Of a DNA stretch of 64,000 nt, positions 1 to 13,200 are shown one piece after another. The DNA lies in the NCBI GenBank assembly GCA_028671895.1, contig CM053806.1, positions 20,843,001 through 20,907,000 of the forward strand. The letters run 5' to 3'. This stretch comes from Oenanthe sinensis (Eukaryota > Streptophyta > Magnoliopsida > Apiales > Apiaceae). Position 1 is the stretch's first letter. The number at the start of each line of letters is the position of its first letter. The notes beneath the pieces are model-generated. The model was not told where the DNA came from, did not search any database, and saw only the letters and a list, made by a program, of their open reading frames with translations. The position numbers and the translations under genes are program-made.

Positions 1-1179
1 TGAAATTATTGATAAATATCAAATAATTGGTATCAGCGTGCAATTAATTGTGATATTTTTAATATTAGTGGTAACACAAGTTGCTTATCTGAAATCACTA
101 ATAATAAAAATATGTCTTAATGCTTATTGTTCTACTGAATGATTGCCATGTTTAGTTAATATATATATGCATGTGATTTGCAATTGCTTAGTGCAACATA
201 AGTATTTAATTTATTTTGATTTGTTTAAATCATGATGATATAAAACAATTCAGTAATATATTAGTTTCATGATTTAAGTATATTAAAATAAATTCAAAGC
301 ATAATTATTTGTAGTATAATTCTTATCTTTTATTACTTTGTGATAATTGAATAATATTTTATACAAAATAATTGTGATATATTGATACTAATGGATTTGC
401 TTAGTTTTTATTCTAAGTAAATATTGATTTTTGAAAAAGCCGTTAGTATTAGTATATTTAGTTTTCTTTCTTTGACTGATTCCTGAATGTATTTAAAAGA
501 AATTTTTGTCTATTTCTTTTTCAAAATGTTTTATGCAAAGATACATTCACTTTTTATCAGCTTAGATAAGAAAACTTCAGAATTCTTTTTCAAAACTTCT
601 CTTTTGAAAATCATTTGATTTACAGCCCTACTTTGATTTCTAAATCTTAGGGTGTGAATCAAACTTTTCTTGAGGATAATCTTTCTTTAAATCTCAAAAT
701 ATTTTATCCTCTCTCCAAAGCTGGTTTTAAATGCTATATTTTCAAAACCGTTTTCTCTCTTAATATTTCTTTTTAAAGTGGTAGAAACTTTGTGACTGCT
801 ATTTTATTTGGAGAAATTGTTTTTAACTTCGAGGTACCAATCACTTGTAAAATGATTTGTTTTTAAAGACTTGTTTCAATGTATGTTTCACATTGATTCA
901 GAGTACCTAAACAGTGGTTGTTGCTTTGAAGGGACTGTTTTGTTAAGCATTCATTCAACCCCAATTGTCATGTTATTATTTTAAGTCGGGGATACTATCA
1001 GGTGGATGAAAATGATGTAAATCATAATTGCATTATGAGTCGGAAAATCATAGTCCTCTATCTGATAAAGATGTTTTGCAAAATTGTTTTCAAAACATAC
1101 AGTGCTTAGGTTTAATGGAAAAGAGTCATTTTATTGAGAAAAAATTGGTAAAAGAGTTGAATTTCTTCTTTGGTATAAA

Positions 1180-1273
1180 TTCCCGCGTTTTATTATGGGA
1201 AGTTTGTCTTATAAGAAATTCAAAAGGGATAGACTTTTTCTCTAATACACATTCCCGCGTTTTATTATGGGAT
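1180..1273 (+). repeat. 20-bp direct repeat pair in LARD D
   Basis: The string TCCCGCGTTTTATTATGGGA occurs at 1181-1200 and again at 1253-1272, 72 bp apart. I did not see it duplicated in copies A or B, so it appears to be a local duplication in D. Confidence 0.7.
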
Positions 1274-3534
1274 AAGTATCTTAAAGAAAATTTCTATTGG
1301 TGTCACGCTCTTAAATGATAAATCTTTAGAACCGACAAAACTCTTTTATTAAAAGTGCTAAAATGCAATCGTTTACCATTCCTTCTTATATTTTTCCTTC
1401 TCCTTGAGATGAAAAATATGTTTTGGAATGTTAAAGTGATTATTTCTTTTTATCTTATTTATTGATTCTATCCTTTTATCCCCCAGAGGCTTCAGAAGCT
1501 GGCCAAGAGGTTGAAAACCCATCAATATCTTACCCAGGCCTTGGTACCAAACACTGATTCATCCACTTCCATATATTAACCCTTGGAGATATAAGGAACT
1601 TATGTAAGTTAGAGGTTAATAAGGGAGAAACTGCACTTGATGCAGCAAATAAGGATGAAGTCGGAAGTGCACCCACAGCTCTACCTCCAGAGAAGTAAAG
1701 TAGTATATAAACTAAGGTAACTGTAAGCTCATCTGCATTTTCTCAAAAGGATGCAGAGCTGAAAAGGCAATAAAACTGTCTCTGGAATCATTCTCTCAAC
1801 AGGGTGAGTCCATTGAAATTCGCTTGTCAGCCAGAGCATCTTGTAATGAGTCAAACACACCAGTAGCAATCACGCTGATGGTAAGCCTAAACAGATAAAT
1901 TCTATGAACACATTGCAAGGAGTGCACGGTGAGAGGTATACGCAGTCAGAGGAGATACGAACTCTAGCCATACATTACATTTTCCAGGTATCTACCTCAA
2001 ACAGAAGTTAATCTTCTACATCTCGAAAGGGAGATCTCTTGTTCAGATTTATCTGGGCTTGAGAGGCAACTGCTTGACAATTCTTCGTATGAGTCAAGTA
2101 GGGTATTTTATACAAAATTCCCGTCACAGGGTTACGAGGGAAACGTAGGCTCTAATTTGCCATTCATTACATTGTCTACTACGTCGCCTCTCCTGAAAGG
2201 AACATTTCCAGATCCTGAAAAGGAATGTCCACCTCCCATTTATGGAGAAGGTGTGAGGCAACTCCTAGATAGAACAAGGAAGGATTCCCTAACAGATATT
2301 AATATCTTGGGATAACCCATCTCAAAGAGGTGAGGCTCCACTAGACAGTGATTTAGTAAACGCTATTGAGTCTGGTGCTGAGACAGTGCTTATGCATGAT
2401 AGATCAATAACACCTCATTGAGGCAATTCTCCACTTGATAGTGATTCAGTTCATTCTGATGAATCAGGTGATGAGAATAATGAATTGACGGATTTCACTT
2501 GCAGGTATAGAAGGCTATATTTAGAATGCAGAGTGAAAGTAAGGGAGAGAAACACTTAAGTGAAAGTGAGGGAGAGATACACTTGAGTGAGAGATAGGGA
2601 GAGAAAGAGTGAAACACTTCTAAGTGCTCGACACTTAAGTGTAAACACCAACAGAACGTAGTAGAAGTGAGGAAACCTTAAGCCAAACACTTACCCTTGC
2701 TACTTGCTACTTCTGAAAGAAAAGCTACTATATTTTTCCCGATCAATGACAGACGAGAACCTTCTTTGGAAGACAAACCATTCAAAAGTGGGCCATTGGA
2801 GGATTCCTCAACTAAGGGGGAGAATTTATAGGGAGAAAAAGGAGAAGTTAATAAAGTCTTATCTTCGTACTTGGGAAAAGTTAATATCCTAAAGGGGTTC
2901 GTATCCTGGATCTTTAAGGGAACATCCTTAAAAAAAAAGGGTTCGTATCCTTGGGAGACATTAATATCCTTAGGGGGAGATTTTAGACAAGAAAAAGAAG
3001 AAAATCTTATCTTCTAATCCTTATGGGAAACAACAGAATATGGGAGAATCAAGAAACTGTATCCTATCCTTGAAAGGAGTTATCAGTAGAGGATTCCTCA
3101 TCCAAGTGGGATGTACAGAAAAGAATTGACATTTCCATTGATCATCTAAAGGGGAGAAGAAGATAAAGAAGAAGAATTATATTCTCAGGGGGAGAACATT
3201 ATTTGAGCAATGTTCTATATTTTATTGAAGATGTTCCCAGGAATTTTGATTCTTATGAAGCTCAGTTTATGATAAGTTCTTTATAGGTCAAGCTATGAAG
3301 GATTTTGAAGCAGAGAAAAGCTCAAACACAGAGGAATGAAGATGATATCTATTGAAGATGCGTTCAGTGCTAAAGGAACACTCATTTTCTAGTTCTCTTT
3401 ACTTTATAGAAATCTGGAAATGTATTATATGATCCAGAACCCAAGTAGTATTATTTACAAGTCTAGAGCATTAATATTTTCTTGTAGTTAGTTGAGTTAT
3501 CCTCTAGGGATTTGCTTGTTAATCTCTACCAAAC

Positions 3535-3548
3535 AAATAGGAGGAGAT
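3535..3548 (+). other. Polypurine tract of LARD D
   Basis: AAATAGGAGGAGAT lies directly before the TG that opens the 3' LTR. Copies A and B have the same tract as AAATAGGGGGAGAT in the same place. It is the expected primer site for plus-strand DNA synthesis. Confidence 0.85.
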
Positions 3549-5349
3549 TGAAAGGCTGTATGTATAAACCTATATGTAACATAGGGTTATAACTCAACAC
3601 AAGAACAGGACGTGTAAATAATATGAAGTTATCACCGGAATCAGGAAGACATGAAGACTTGGTAAAGACAAAGGATAAAGAAGAAATCTACAGACTTGAA
3701 GCATTAGCTCATTGGAAGAAGTTCATTAATATGTTCATGCCTCAGTGAAGAATAAAGGTTGAAGTATTCAATGATGTGGAAGCAGTGAAGCAGTTGTCAA
3801 AGTACCAGAAAGATTCTAGTGATCCAAATTTGTAAATTAGTCAAGCAATGAATTGCAGAGCACAAGTACAGGAATCGAGAAGATAGAATATACGGCAAAT
3901 ATAAAGAATCAAAATATTAGATAGAATCTTGGAGTCTACTATAGATTGCTGGAGGAAGTTCATTCATATGTTTAGACTTCAGTGAAAGATAAAGTTCGAA
4001 GATGTTCAGGGTTTCAAATATGTTTGTGGTTCAGTATAAGTGCTAGAGGATTCTAATGTACTTACAATCGAAGCACTTCTAATCAACAAGGAACAAAGTC
4101 AATTGTATTGTAAAGAAGATATGAAGATCAAGATCGTGTTAGTCATTTGTGAACCAGACCAGTTGCACCAAACGTCAGCACAAAAGAGATTGAGAATTGC
4201 ATCTATGAATCAGAAGAATTGACTGTATGATTAAATTAGTAACAAGTGAAGTGGTATGTGACTAAGCCCAGAATAAATCAAGGTCGAATTAACAAGGAAA
4301 TATTTATTTGACTTGGTTGCATTGGAAGAAATTATATTAAGGGCTTAACAGGTTCAAAATTGGCTAAGTAAAGAGACTACAGAAGCTGTATCCAGAAGTC
4401 AACTTGGTCAAGCTATTTCGTCTTATTCACTAATGGTTAATAAAGCTATTTTGTCTTATTCACAGATGGTTAACAACCACCGGGTGAAAGAAAAGAAATG
4501 GTGAATAATTCAAGGGCTTATTTTGTCCTATTAGCCGATAGTTATTAACTATCGGAAAAGGAAACAAAAGCAAAGACCCCACTTCCCGATGGTTACTAAT
4601 GTTTGAAGTAAGTGATTTTATTTCAGGAATTGTTTTAAGTCTCCGATGGTTATTCTACAGACTCATCGATACTTAAACAATTAATCAGTAAATTGTTCCC
4701 GATACTTATGAAGAAAAAGAAGTGAGAAGCAGCTCAGTTACTTGGACCACATGAAGCCACGTAGCTGTACTGAAAAAGTCTACACATAAATTGAAGCAGA
4801 GCCATTCATTTGGAAGAGTCTTCAACAACACAACAAAAATATCCAGAGAGAGAAGAAGGCGAAGCCGGAGAGGAGAGATCACCCAGAGAAATCTATACCT
4901 CTTCACCGGAGATGTATTAGTGGTCGGTTCCTTAATGAAAAATGTTCAGGGCCACTATATATCACTCTCTACGGTCTTAGTTTCCTTTGTACTGATTTAG
5001 AAATACTTGTATAGGAAATTGAGAGTTATATGTTTTTGTTAAGCAGCGAAGAACTTGTTCTTCGAACCGGATTTGTTGACCGGGTGTAGCAACCTCAGGG
5101 TTTATATTTATTAAATGATATATTTCCCGAATCTTGTGTTGTTTATTTTACTGCTAATTTTCTAGAACCGAACTGGTTAATCCTAAACATAGAAAATTAG
5201 TAAGAAGCTCCGTAAACACTATTCACCTTAAGAACACGAGCCCACTAACCGAACTCTAAATTATTTATCCGTAAAAGATTCGAAAGAATTTTTTAATTTA
5301 GTGAGTATCGTATTCAACCCCCCTTCTACGATACTTCCGGGGCCTAACA
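3549..5349 (+). repeat. 3' LTR of LARD D (about 1.8 kb)
   Basis: The LTR opens with TGAAAGG after the polypurine tract and closes with CCTAACA; near its end it carries GTATTCAACCCCCCTTCTA. It is about 350 bp longer than the LTRs of A and B (1451-1455 bp). Part of the excess is an imperfect internal duplication: the block with GAAGTTCATTAATATGTTCA (about 3715) recurs as GAAGTTCATTCATATGTTTA (about 3955). A 30-bp tandem block containing GTCTTATTCAC also lies near 4413-4470. Confidence 0.85.
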
Positions 5350-5771
5350 GAGGAATTGGAAGTTCACAAGCCAAGTTCTATAAAGGAGAAGCAAATGCTT
5401 TTAGAGATCCTTTTTCTCTAAAGGACAAACCTGAAGAAGAACTGACTCAAGATCACTTGGATAAGCTCATTGTTGTTCATTTGGTTAAGGATGCTTTTGA
5501 TGGTAATGTTCATAAGGAAAATCTTTTGCATTTTCTAGAAGATTGAAGAGTCTTGAAATTGGCTGAAAAAGATCTGGCTGACAAGTCATCAAAGGAACTT
5601 GAATATGTTCTGTGTTTGTTGAATGATGAGAACGAGACAACAACTAAATAGGGGAAAATTCTAGAAGGTGCAATCACTAGCAAAAGAAAGACTGAAAAGC
5701 TGATGATGATAAACTCTGATGAAGAGTACAAGCCAAAGTACATGCTTGATGATGAAACTGAAAAGGAAATG
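5350..5771 (+). pseudogene. Element C, decayed 3' coding region, part 1
   Basis: Between the end of LARD D and the start of LARD A is a plus-strand coding remnant. It reads through roughly 5352-5540, meets a stop, continues in the same frame, meets another stop near 5650, and is then broken by LARD A. The product is lysine- and glutamate-rich and has no domain I recognise. The same frame resumes after LARD A at 18005 and ends shortly before a polypurine tract and LTR. By position this is the env-like or accessory tail of a copia/Sirevirus-type element; that is an inference from layout, not a sequence match. It is non-functional. Confidence 0.55.
5767..5771. repeat. Target site duplication of LARD A (left), AAATG
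   Basis: AAATG immediately precedes the LTR and is repeated at 18000-18004 immediately after the other LTR. A 5-bp duplication is typical of LTR retrotransposon integration. Confidence 0.95.
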
Positions 5772-7222
5772 TGTTAGGTCCTGGAGATCGTAGAGGGGGG
5801 GTGAATACGATTCCCAAATAAAAATCTGACTTTTATTTATTTTTGGGACAACATAAAAATTACTTTGGTTCAAACCCAGGTACTGTTCATCATCTTCTTC
5901 AACCTCAAGAACACCATTAAAATAACCAAGATAATGAACGGTAAATCATCCAAAACACACAACACAACAAGATCCAAGAATATAACTTTATATTCATTGA
6001 AGTGGGGTAGATGCTACAAACAAGTTCAAGAACATAAGCTCAAGAACACAACAAAGAAGTGATTTTTGTTCCTCTAAAAAATTACAAATTCTAGATCTAG
6101 GAGACAAAAATCAAACCTATCTTCTAAACAAGATTTAGCAATGTTTACAATAGAAGAATAGATGAGTGGTATGATAAAGAAAATCATGGCCCCAAAATAT
6201 ATTAAAGTCTAGTTCGGCCATGGGGGAGAGAAAAATAATTTTTCTCTCTCTCCCCTTTTTAATTCTCCTGCACCCACACTACTTGAAAAACAAGTATGGA
6301 AGACTTTTTATATTGAAAAAGGTGTTGCTTTTTGTTTTTCCACCTTTTACTTTTGTCCACTCAAATCATATCTTCAAAGTCATGTGCCAAGCATGCCTTT
6401 GGAAATATTTAATATAAAAGTAATATTTAATAAATATATAAAATATAAATAAAGAATATCTTTATTTATAAAATATATAAATAATTAAATAATTACTTTA
6501 TTTAATTAAATTAAATATTTCCATTCCACTCTTCAATTTGTGTAGACTTCCTTATCCAAATACTTGGCCCCGTATACGTGACTCCACCACGTCCAAGTAT
6601 TTGGCCTTCTAATCTGTGAAGCTTTAGTAAGATCCAATCAGGTTGTGCCGACTGTCCCTTATCCATTAGGCTGACATTTCTCCAACACTGATTTACCACC
6701 TTTGTTGATCCTCCACTTGACTCAAGAAAACCAACAACTTTAGAATGATTAAAACCATATTATCCGACGAGAGCTTGCCTCCAATGTCCTGACACTTGAT
6801 GCAACGGTCTGGTTCATAAGTGACTAGTCTTGATAGGGGCTCTTGATTCCGAACATGATTCCACATTCTTCTTTGCAAACCTTACTTGTTGCTTCGATTG
6901 TAATGCACTAAAATCGTCATAGACTAAGACAATCTTCTGTAGCTTCCACATCCTTGAATAGATGTCAACATCTTTTATTCTTCACTGAGGCATGAACATG
7001 TTAATGAACTTCTTCCAGTGAGCTTCAAGTCTGTAGATGATCCTTTGATACTTTGTCTTAACTGAACTCTGTGATCCAAGATTTCTGTGCACCTGCATAT
7101 TATTACATGTCCTGTTCTATTGTTGAGTTATCATCAACCATTACATAGAGATTACATTTAACATTTCTAGTACACATGAAAGTGCAGTGAGTTACTTCCC
7201 TTCACTCCTATCTCCCCTTTCA
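5772..7222 (-). repeat. 3' LTR of LARD A
   Basis: On the plus strand it reads TGTTAGGTCC to CCCTTTCA. The polypurine tract borders it on the right, so this is the 3' LTR of a minus-strand element. Sub-motifs include a minus-strand TATA-like string near 6304-6311 and a long AT-rich segment near 6400-6520. Confidence 0.93.
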
Positions 7223-7236
7223 ATCTCCCCCTATTT
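7223..7236 (-). other. Polypurine tract of LARD A
   Basis: ATCTCCCCCTATTT on the plus strand, which is AAATAGGGGGAGAT on the element strand, directly next to the 3' LTR. Confidence 0.9.
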
Positions 7237-10200
7237 GGTTGATATGGAATAACAATCAAATACTATTTCCATTTACAATTTCCCACAAAAGCAATTAAAT
7301 GAAATTAACTACTAGAGGATAACTCAACTAACATACAAGATATAATTAAAGTACTTGATATGAAAATAATATACAAAAGGTTCTGGAAAGATATAATCAG
7401 TTAAATCCAGATTTCCTGAGTTGCTGAAAATGAATGATGAATTTCTGAATTTCATTTTCCTTTAGCTTCCTCCACTTCAATGTTCTTCAAAGATGGGGTT
7501 CTTTCAATAAAGAAACAAATCATTAGTAAAGACTTCTGAACAATCATTCTCGTTCATCTTGCAATTCGAACTAGAACATACAGCTCTCTATGTTCCCCAT
7601 AAGAGGTCAACTCATTCTCCCCTTAAGGTTGTTCTCTCTTGGAATGAAAGTCACTTCTTCTTTTTCTTCAGGATGTTCTATTTCCAGGAAACATATTTTT
7701 CTTTCTTCCCTGCACTATTCCACTGACTTCATCTATCACTGAAATAAGAAATAGAACACACTTGGACACTTCTCAGATGCCCCTTGAAAATCTCCTTCAC
7801 ATTCTTCTTTACCCAGAAAACTTCTACTTAGCAAAAACTCCCCCTGAGTTGATACTCTTCAAAGAAATCTTCATTTTCATTCATTGATCGTGCTAGAAAG
7901 AATTCTTCTGCCGAACCTCTCCTAAGAATGTTCCAAGGACAGATCTTCAAACAAATAGAGCAAAATCCCTTAGATATCTTTTCAGAATAAGATATAACAT
8001 TGCAAACCAAGATGTTAAGATTCTCCATAGCTTCTTCCCCCTTAGTACGACAAGTAACTTCTTCCCAATTGACAAAAAGTAACTTCTCCACTTCAGACGA
8101 AAAATTGGTTAAATCTACAACACCTTTAGGAATTAGGCTCCAACCAATTACTAAGAAACTCCCCCTTAGTAATTTCTCCCTTGCATCACTAAGGTTTAAA
8201 TTTCATCTAATTCTCCCCCTTAGTTCATGCAAGCTCCAATCCACCCTTGTGTCTTTAGATATCCTCTAAGTAACCTCCACAAGATAGGATTGACAGATCT
8301 CATTTCTTGTATCACCAAGAGATCTCGTTTCTTGTATCACCAAATTCTCCCCCTTAGTTGAGAATATCCTTTAAAACAATAAAAGTATCATCTACATCCA
8401 ATCGAATAAGAAACTCTCCTCCAATTGAACATAAAATCCTCCTTAGGCCTAAAAATTAATGTCTCCCCCTTTGAGATTGAGAACAACACGAATTAATAGA
8501 TCCAAAGGTAATAGTTTGGACATTCCCACTAAGCTTCAGCTAGACTCTTCTTCAGCGTGTCTTCCAGAAAAGAATCTCTTCAACATTCCAGAGCTGGAAA
8601 ATTCAGTAACAGGATTTAGGCATAGTAGCAAGGTTAGTGTTTGGTCTATGGTTTCCTCACTTCTACTACGTTCTGTTGGTGTTTACACTTTCAAGCATAA
8701 GTGTTCCACTCATTTCTCTCCCTATTTCTCTCACTCAAGTGTATCACTCCCTCACTTCACTCAAGTGTTTCTCTCCCTTACTTGCACTCATTCCATTTAT
8801 AGCAATTTGTACCTGCAAGTAAATCCATGCTAGGCTCACCAAGATATTGTGGATCGTTGACTCTAGCATGTTGTCGATCACTAAAGATCTAGGTTCTGAG
8901 ATGGAATCTCAGACAGAGTTTCAGTTAGGCCGTCACCCAACTCACCATGAGCAAATCCATGCACACGTGGCTCGTCGTCGGGGAATAACCCTTCTGAAAT
9001 TGGAATCTCCTCCATTCCAGGAGTGACTGAAATCCCAACACCCTGATCCTCAAAAGACTCATCAAATTGGTAAACCAACTGAATCATAGTCTACGAGTTG
9101 TTGCTCAGCTACTTTCAGCATCAACAATCTCCCCATATGCAAATCCATGCACTGGATCGTTGAATGTGGTATGCGTACTAGCAGCTATCTAAGCATCAAC
9201 CGACTCCCCATATGCAAATCCATGCACTGGATCGTTGACGGTGATATGCCTTTAAGCTTTGAGCGATCCATGTATTCCAGAATTTGAATTCCTGGGAGAG
9301 TAGACGTGTAAAACATCTCTCTCAATCACCTGTGAAGATGAATTAACTCACTATTTTCAGTCATGGAAAACTGTTAGTGATTGCCTCTCAACATCAACAG
9401 ATTGCTCTGTGAATGTGAAATCCCGTTAGGGAACTAGGACTGTTTCTCCTAGGAAGGTTGACAAGGATTCTAATATATGGCAAGAAATCCAAGTTTCCCT
9501 CAAATACCTGTGAAGGTGGCTCAACAACTTCATTCACCATGAATGGTAAACAAAGAAGTTTAGGGGTTTTACCTATACCTCACAATGTGCACTTCTTGCA
9601 ATGTGTCCTCACAATTGTTAGTCCCAAGAGAGGCTAGAGAACTGTTAGGTCCTTTAACATCCCTTAGATGCAAAAACTTTAGGATTACCATCAGCGTGAA
9701 TGCTTTTGGTGTGCTTGACTCATTACAAGGTGCTCTGGCTGACGAGCGAATTTTCAATGAAATCACCCTGTTGAGAGAGTTCATTCAGAAACGGTTGAAT
9801 TGCCTTTTCAGCTCTGCATCCTTTTGAGAGAATACAGATGAGCTACAGATACCTCAATTTGTATACTTCTTTTCTTCTCTGGAGGTAGAGCTGTGGGTGC
9901 ACTTCCGACTTCATCCTTATTTGCTGCATCAAGTGCAGTTTCTCCCTTATCAACCTCTAACTAACATAAGTTCCTTATATCACCATGGGTTGAAAGTTTG
10001 AATTAGAATGATAGTGTTTGGTACTAAGGCCTTGGTTAGAAATTGATGGATTATTCAACTTCTTGACCTTCCCCTATAGCCACTTAGGCCAAGCCATTAC
10101 GGCAAAATAGATAGAGTTGATCAGAGCTATATAAAATTTGGTAGAGTATGATTAAACTTATTCTCTATTCCTTCTCAGAAATATAGCATCGGAGCAATGT

Positions 10201-13200
10201 GTCCTCAAGAAACAATGCACCAGGGCTAAAATGTGGGAATTAATAAAGAATAGGTAAAAGAATATTAAGCCAAATTTCATAAACTCAAAATTTTGAAAAA
10301 AAAGTTTAACAGATTAACAAAAGTGTTCTTTTGAATTTCTCTTAGACAAATATCCAATTGAAATTCAACTCTTTTAACAAAAACATTTTGATTAATAACT
10401 CAAATCTATTTCATCTTGCTCACTGTATGTTTTCAGAAATTGTTTTGCAATTCATTCTTATCGGATATTATCTCCGACTTTAAACAAAAAAAATCTAATG
10501 AATGCTTTATTCATACAGTCCAAGGCACTAATCCCAAAGCAAACAACCATTGTTTTAATACTACAGGTCAATGTGAAACAGACATTAACAAGAGTTTTGA
10601 AAAACGTTTTACCAATAGTTGATACTTTAAGATCAAAACAATTTACTCAAATAAAATAACATGATACCATGCAACTTAAGTTACAAGTTATCAAGTAACT
10701 TTATTTAAACAAATCGTGGAGAGAAAACAGTTTTCATTACAAAAAAATTTTAGAGAGAGAGAGGATATATGATTTTGAAATAGAAAGATAATCCTCAAGA
10801 AATTTTTTTCTTTCAAAGGGAGTAAAAAAAAACTTTTAGTGGCTTTTCATTCTCTGGCAAATGAATGCATGTTTAGATAAAACATTTTTCACAAGAAATA
10901 GACAAGAAATTTCTTTATGCATTCAAGTTCTAAAGAATGAAAAACATATGTTAATACTGATAAATTATCAAAGATATGAATGACAAGACATTCAAAAGTA
11001 CTAACATCATTCAATCATTTTGTAATAAAATGCATCTTACTACAAAACAATCAAGCACGTAAGATACTTACATTATGCTAGACAATTACCATTTGTCGCT
11101 TGAAACAAACACATATTGCAATATAGATCATGGTAATTATAAAGCATAAAACATAAGCATCCGCTAAACACTGAACACACATTGACCGAATGACAGCATT
11201 TAACTTCTTACACTACATCTCAACAATTATCACATGAGCATATTGAAAATACTCATGACAATCAGAATGTATGTAAGCTCGAGGTACTAGTTGCATCAGA
11301 GATCAAATACCTTTAAATATTAATACTAAAATTTATGATCTTTGACAACCCCTCGCGATGTAGTAAATTACTTTCAATATCAGTGTTTTTGAAATAATCT
11401 TTTTGTCACTTAGTGCAGAAATTCTAAGTGACATCACTAATATCAAAAGAATGACAACTAATATTAATGGATTTTGCAAAAGACATGTATTACATCACTT
11501 AAACTACATATTAAGTGGTTCCATTAATATTAGCATTAAACAATTAAAAGTAAATAAAATTACAATTAATTAATATATACAAATACTTATGCTGAAACAT
11601 TTTATACATATAGCATGAATAACATATGACAGCACAAAGTACGAGATCCTGGATATAAATTGACTATACAAAGAGATGTTACAATGTTAGGTCCCTAGGT
11701 CCCGGGTGATCATAGGTAATCTCATAGCGATAATATTGGGTCCCGGGTGGTCACAAGCCAAACATTAATCAATTCCTAGAGATCGTAGACATCTAAATAG
11801 CATGAACACTCTCTATAAACTTTACATTTAAATAAATCAATATTAGACTAGAGTGACATACCTTAGTCAATAGAGCTTTTACTGGTGTATAATCGTTGAA
11901 TGAACAATTACTCCTCTTTGCCCTAGAGATCGAACATTTACTCCTTTCGAGATCGGACGTTTACTCCTTTTGGACAGGAATAACTTTTCAGCTACCAGTT
12001 AACATTGTTCCTCGAAACAATACCACGCTCATCCAGAAGGAAACTGCATTACCTTCAACACCCAAATATATCCTTGTAGATATTGGTCTTGGCAGCAGCT
12101 TCACTAAACTCAGCACTCTAGAAACCAGTAGTCTTGACACTAGCAGAGTAGAACCAAAAAAAACTCCGAACTACCCTTCAGCTTCTGTATCAATACCAAG
12201 TCTTCATGTGGATTGATTCCTTGCGCTAAGTGTATCTGCCTCTGGTTTAATTTAGTTAGTTCCTTGATTCGAACCCTCCTCAATCTTGATTAGTTAGTGC
12301 ATCTTCAGTCTTCATTGAATTCACTCAGAAAAACCAATGAAATACTCTTATACATGCACGACCAATCACTACTCTACTACCCAGATTCATCAAGAACTGA
12401 CTCTAGGAAATGTTGTTACACAAAACCCTTTGTCATGACAGAAATGTCCTTAATGTATCCTTAGATTTTCCAGTGGGTAGAGTAGTCTTCTTTCAATTTA
12501 GTTGAGATCATCTTGCATTGAATTTAAACTGGCAAATTCATTTCCAATATGCAATCACTCAATACGGATCACTCAGTGCTCCTAAGAATCTTTAACTCTT
12601 GCTCAATGAGCACTGCTAGCCTTTGAACATCAAACACGACTAGTTGATCCAACTTACTGATGCTCCCCCTGTGATGCTGCTTGCAGCTTTTCTTCATCTG
12701 GTGTCATCTGATCTTGAGCCCTAAACAGGATGTCAACCTTTAGAAATTCAGAGCTAAAATCAAACGAATGCTAGGGAGCTTGATGATGTTGTTCACTGCA
12801 TCTAGATCATCTTAAATCAATCACAGACTCTGTGTAAGCTCTAAACTCCAAATAAGATAGTCTTCCATCACACCATGTGACTTCAGGCATGATTAATCTT
12901 ACTTGATGTCTTCTCTTTACATTTGTTGATTAGACTTGCTGTGTCAACTGATTCAGCCGTAGTGAATAGGAAACCTTAAGTATATCCATTATCCTTGTAA
13001 TTCCACTCAAGGTCTGGATTTCCCTATCAACTCCTCCATTTGGTCATGAAGTCCGAAAACTGAACTTTACTCTAGAATACTCCTTTCAGTGCAGACATAA
13101 CATAGAATTTCATTCGTCAACGAATTCCATTACCTGCCCTCAAAGTGTTCTTACAGCAATCTGTCTAATCCTTTGAATGTGATTAATCACTGAGATGCTT

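Larger units (their letters stand above)
1..5349 (+). mobile_element. LARD copy D, 3' part (plus orientation), left end outside window
   Basis: This is the 3' portion of a large non-coding LTR retrotransposon derivative. Positions 1-3534 match, as reverse complement, about 7.2-11.5 kb of the complete copy A; for example the stretch near 1621-1700 reads as the complement of 9870-9950. A polypurine tract (3535-3548) and a 3' LTR (3549-5349) follow. No gag, protease, integrase or reverse transcriptase motif is visible in any frame; the longest open frame is about 96 codons (1028-1318) and contains a repeated nucleotide block, not a protein domain. D is visibly more diverged from A and B than those are from each other, so it is an older insertion. 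Its 5' half and 5' LTR are outside the window, so the target duplication cannot be confirmed. Confidence 0.85.

Noticed and set aside
1028..1318. 96-codon frame in LARD D
   Set aside because: It spans a direct nucleotide repeat and is not preserved in A or B.
8881..9087. 68-codon frame identical in LARD A and B (24440-24646), and similar shared small frames
   Set aside because: Copies A and B are nearly identical everywhere, so shared frames carry no evidence of selection. No domain was recognised.
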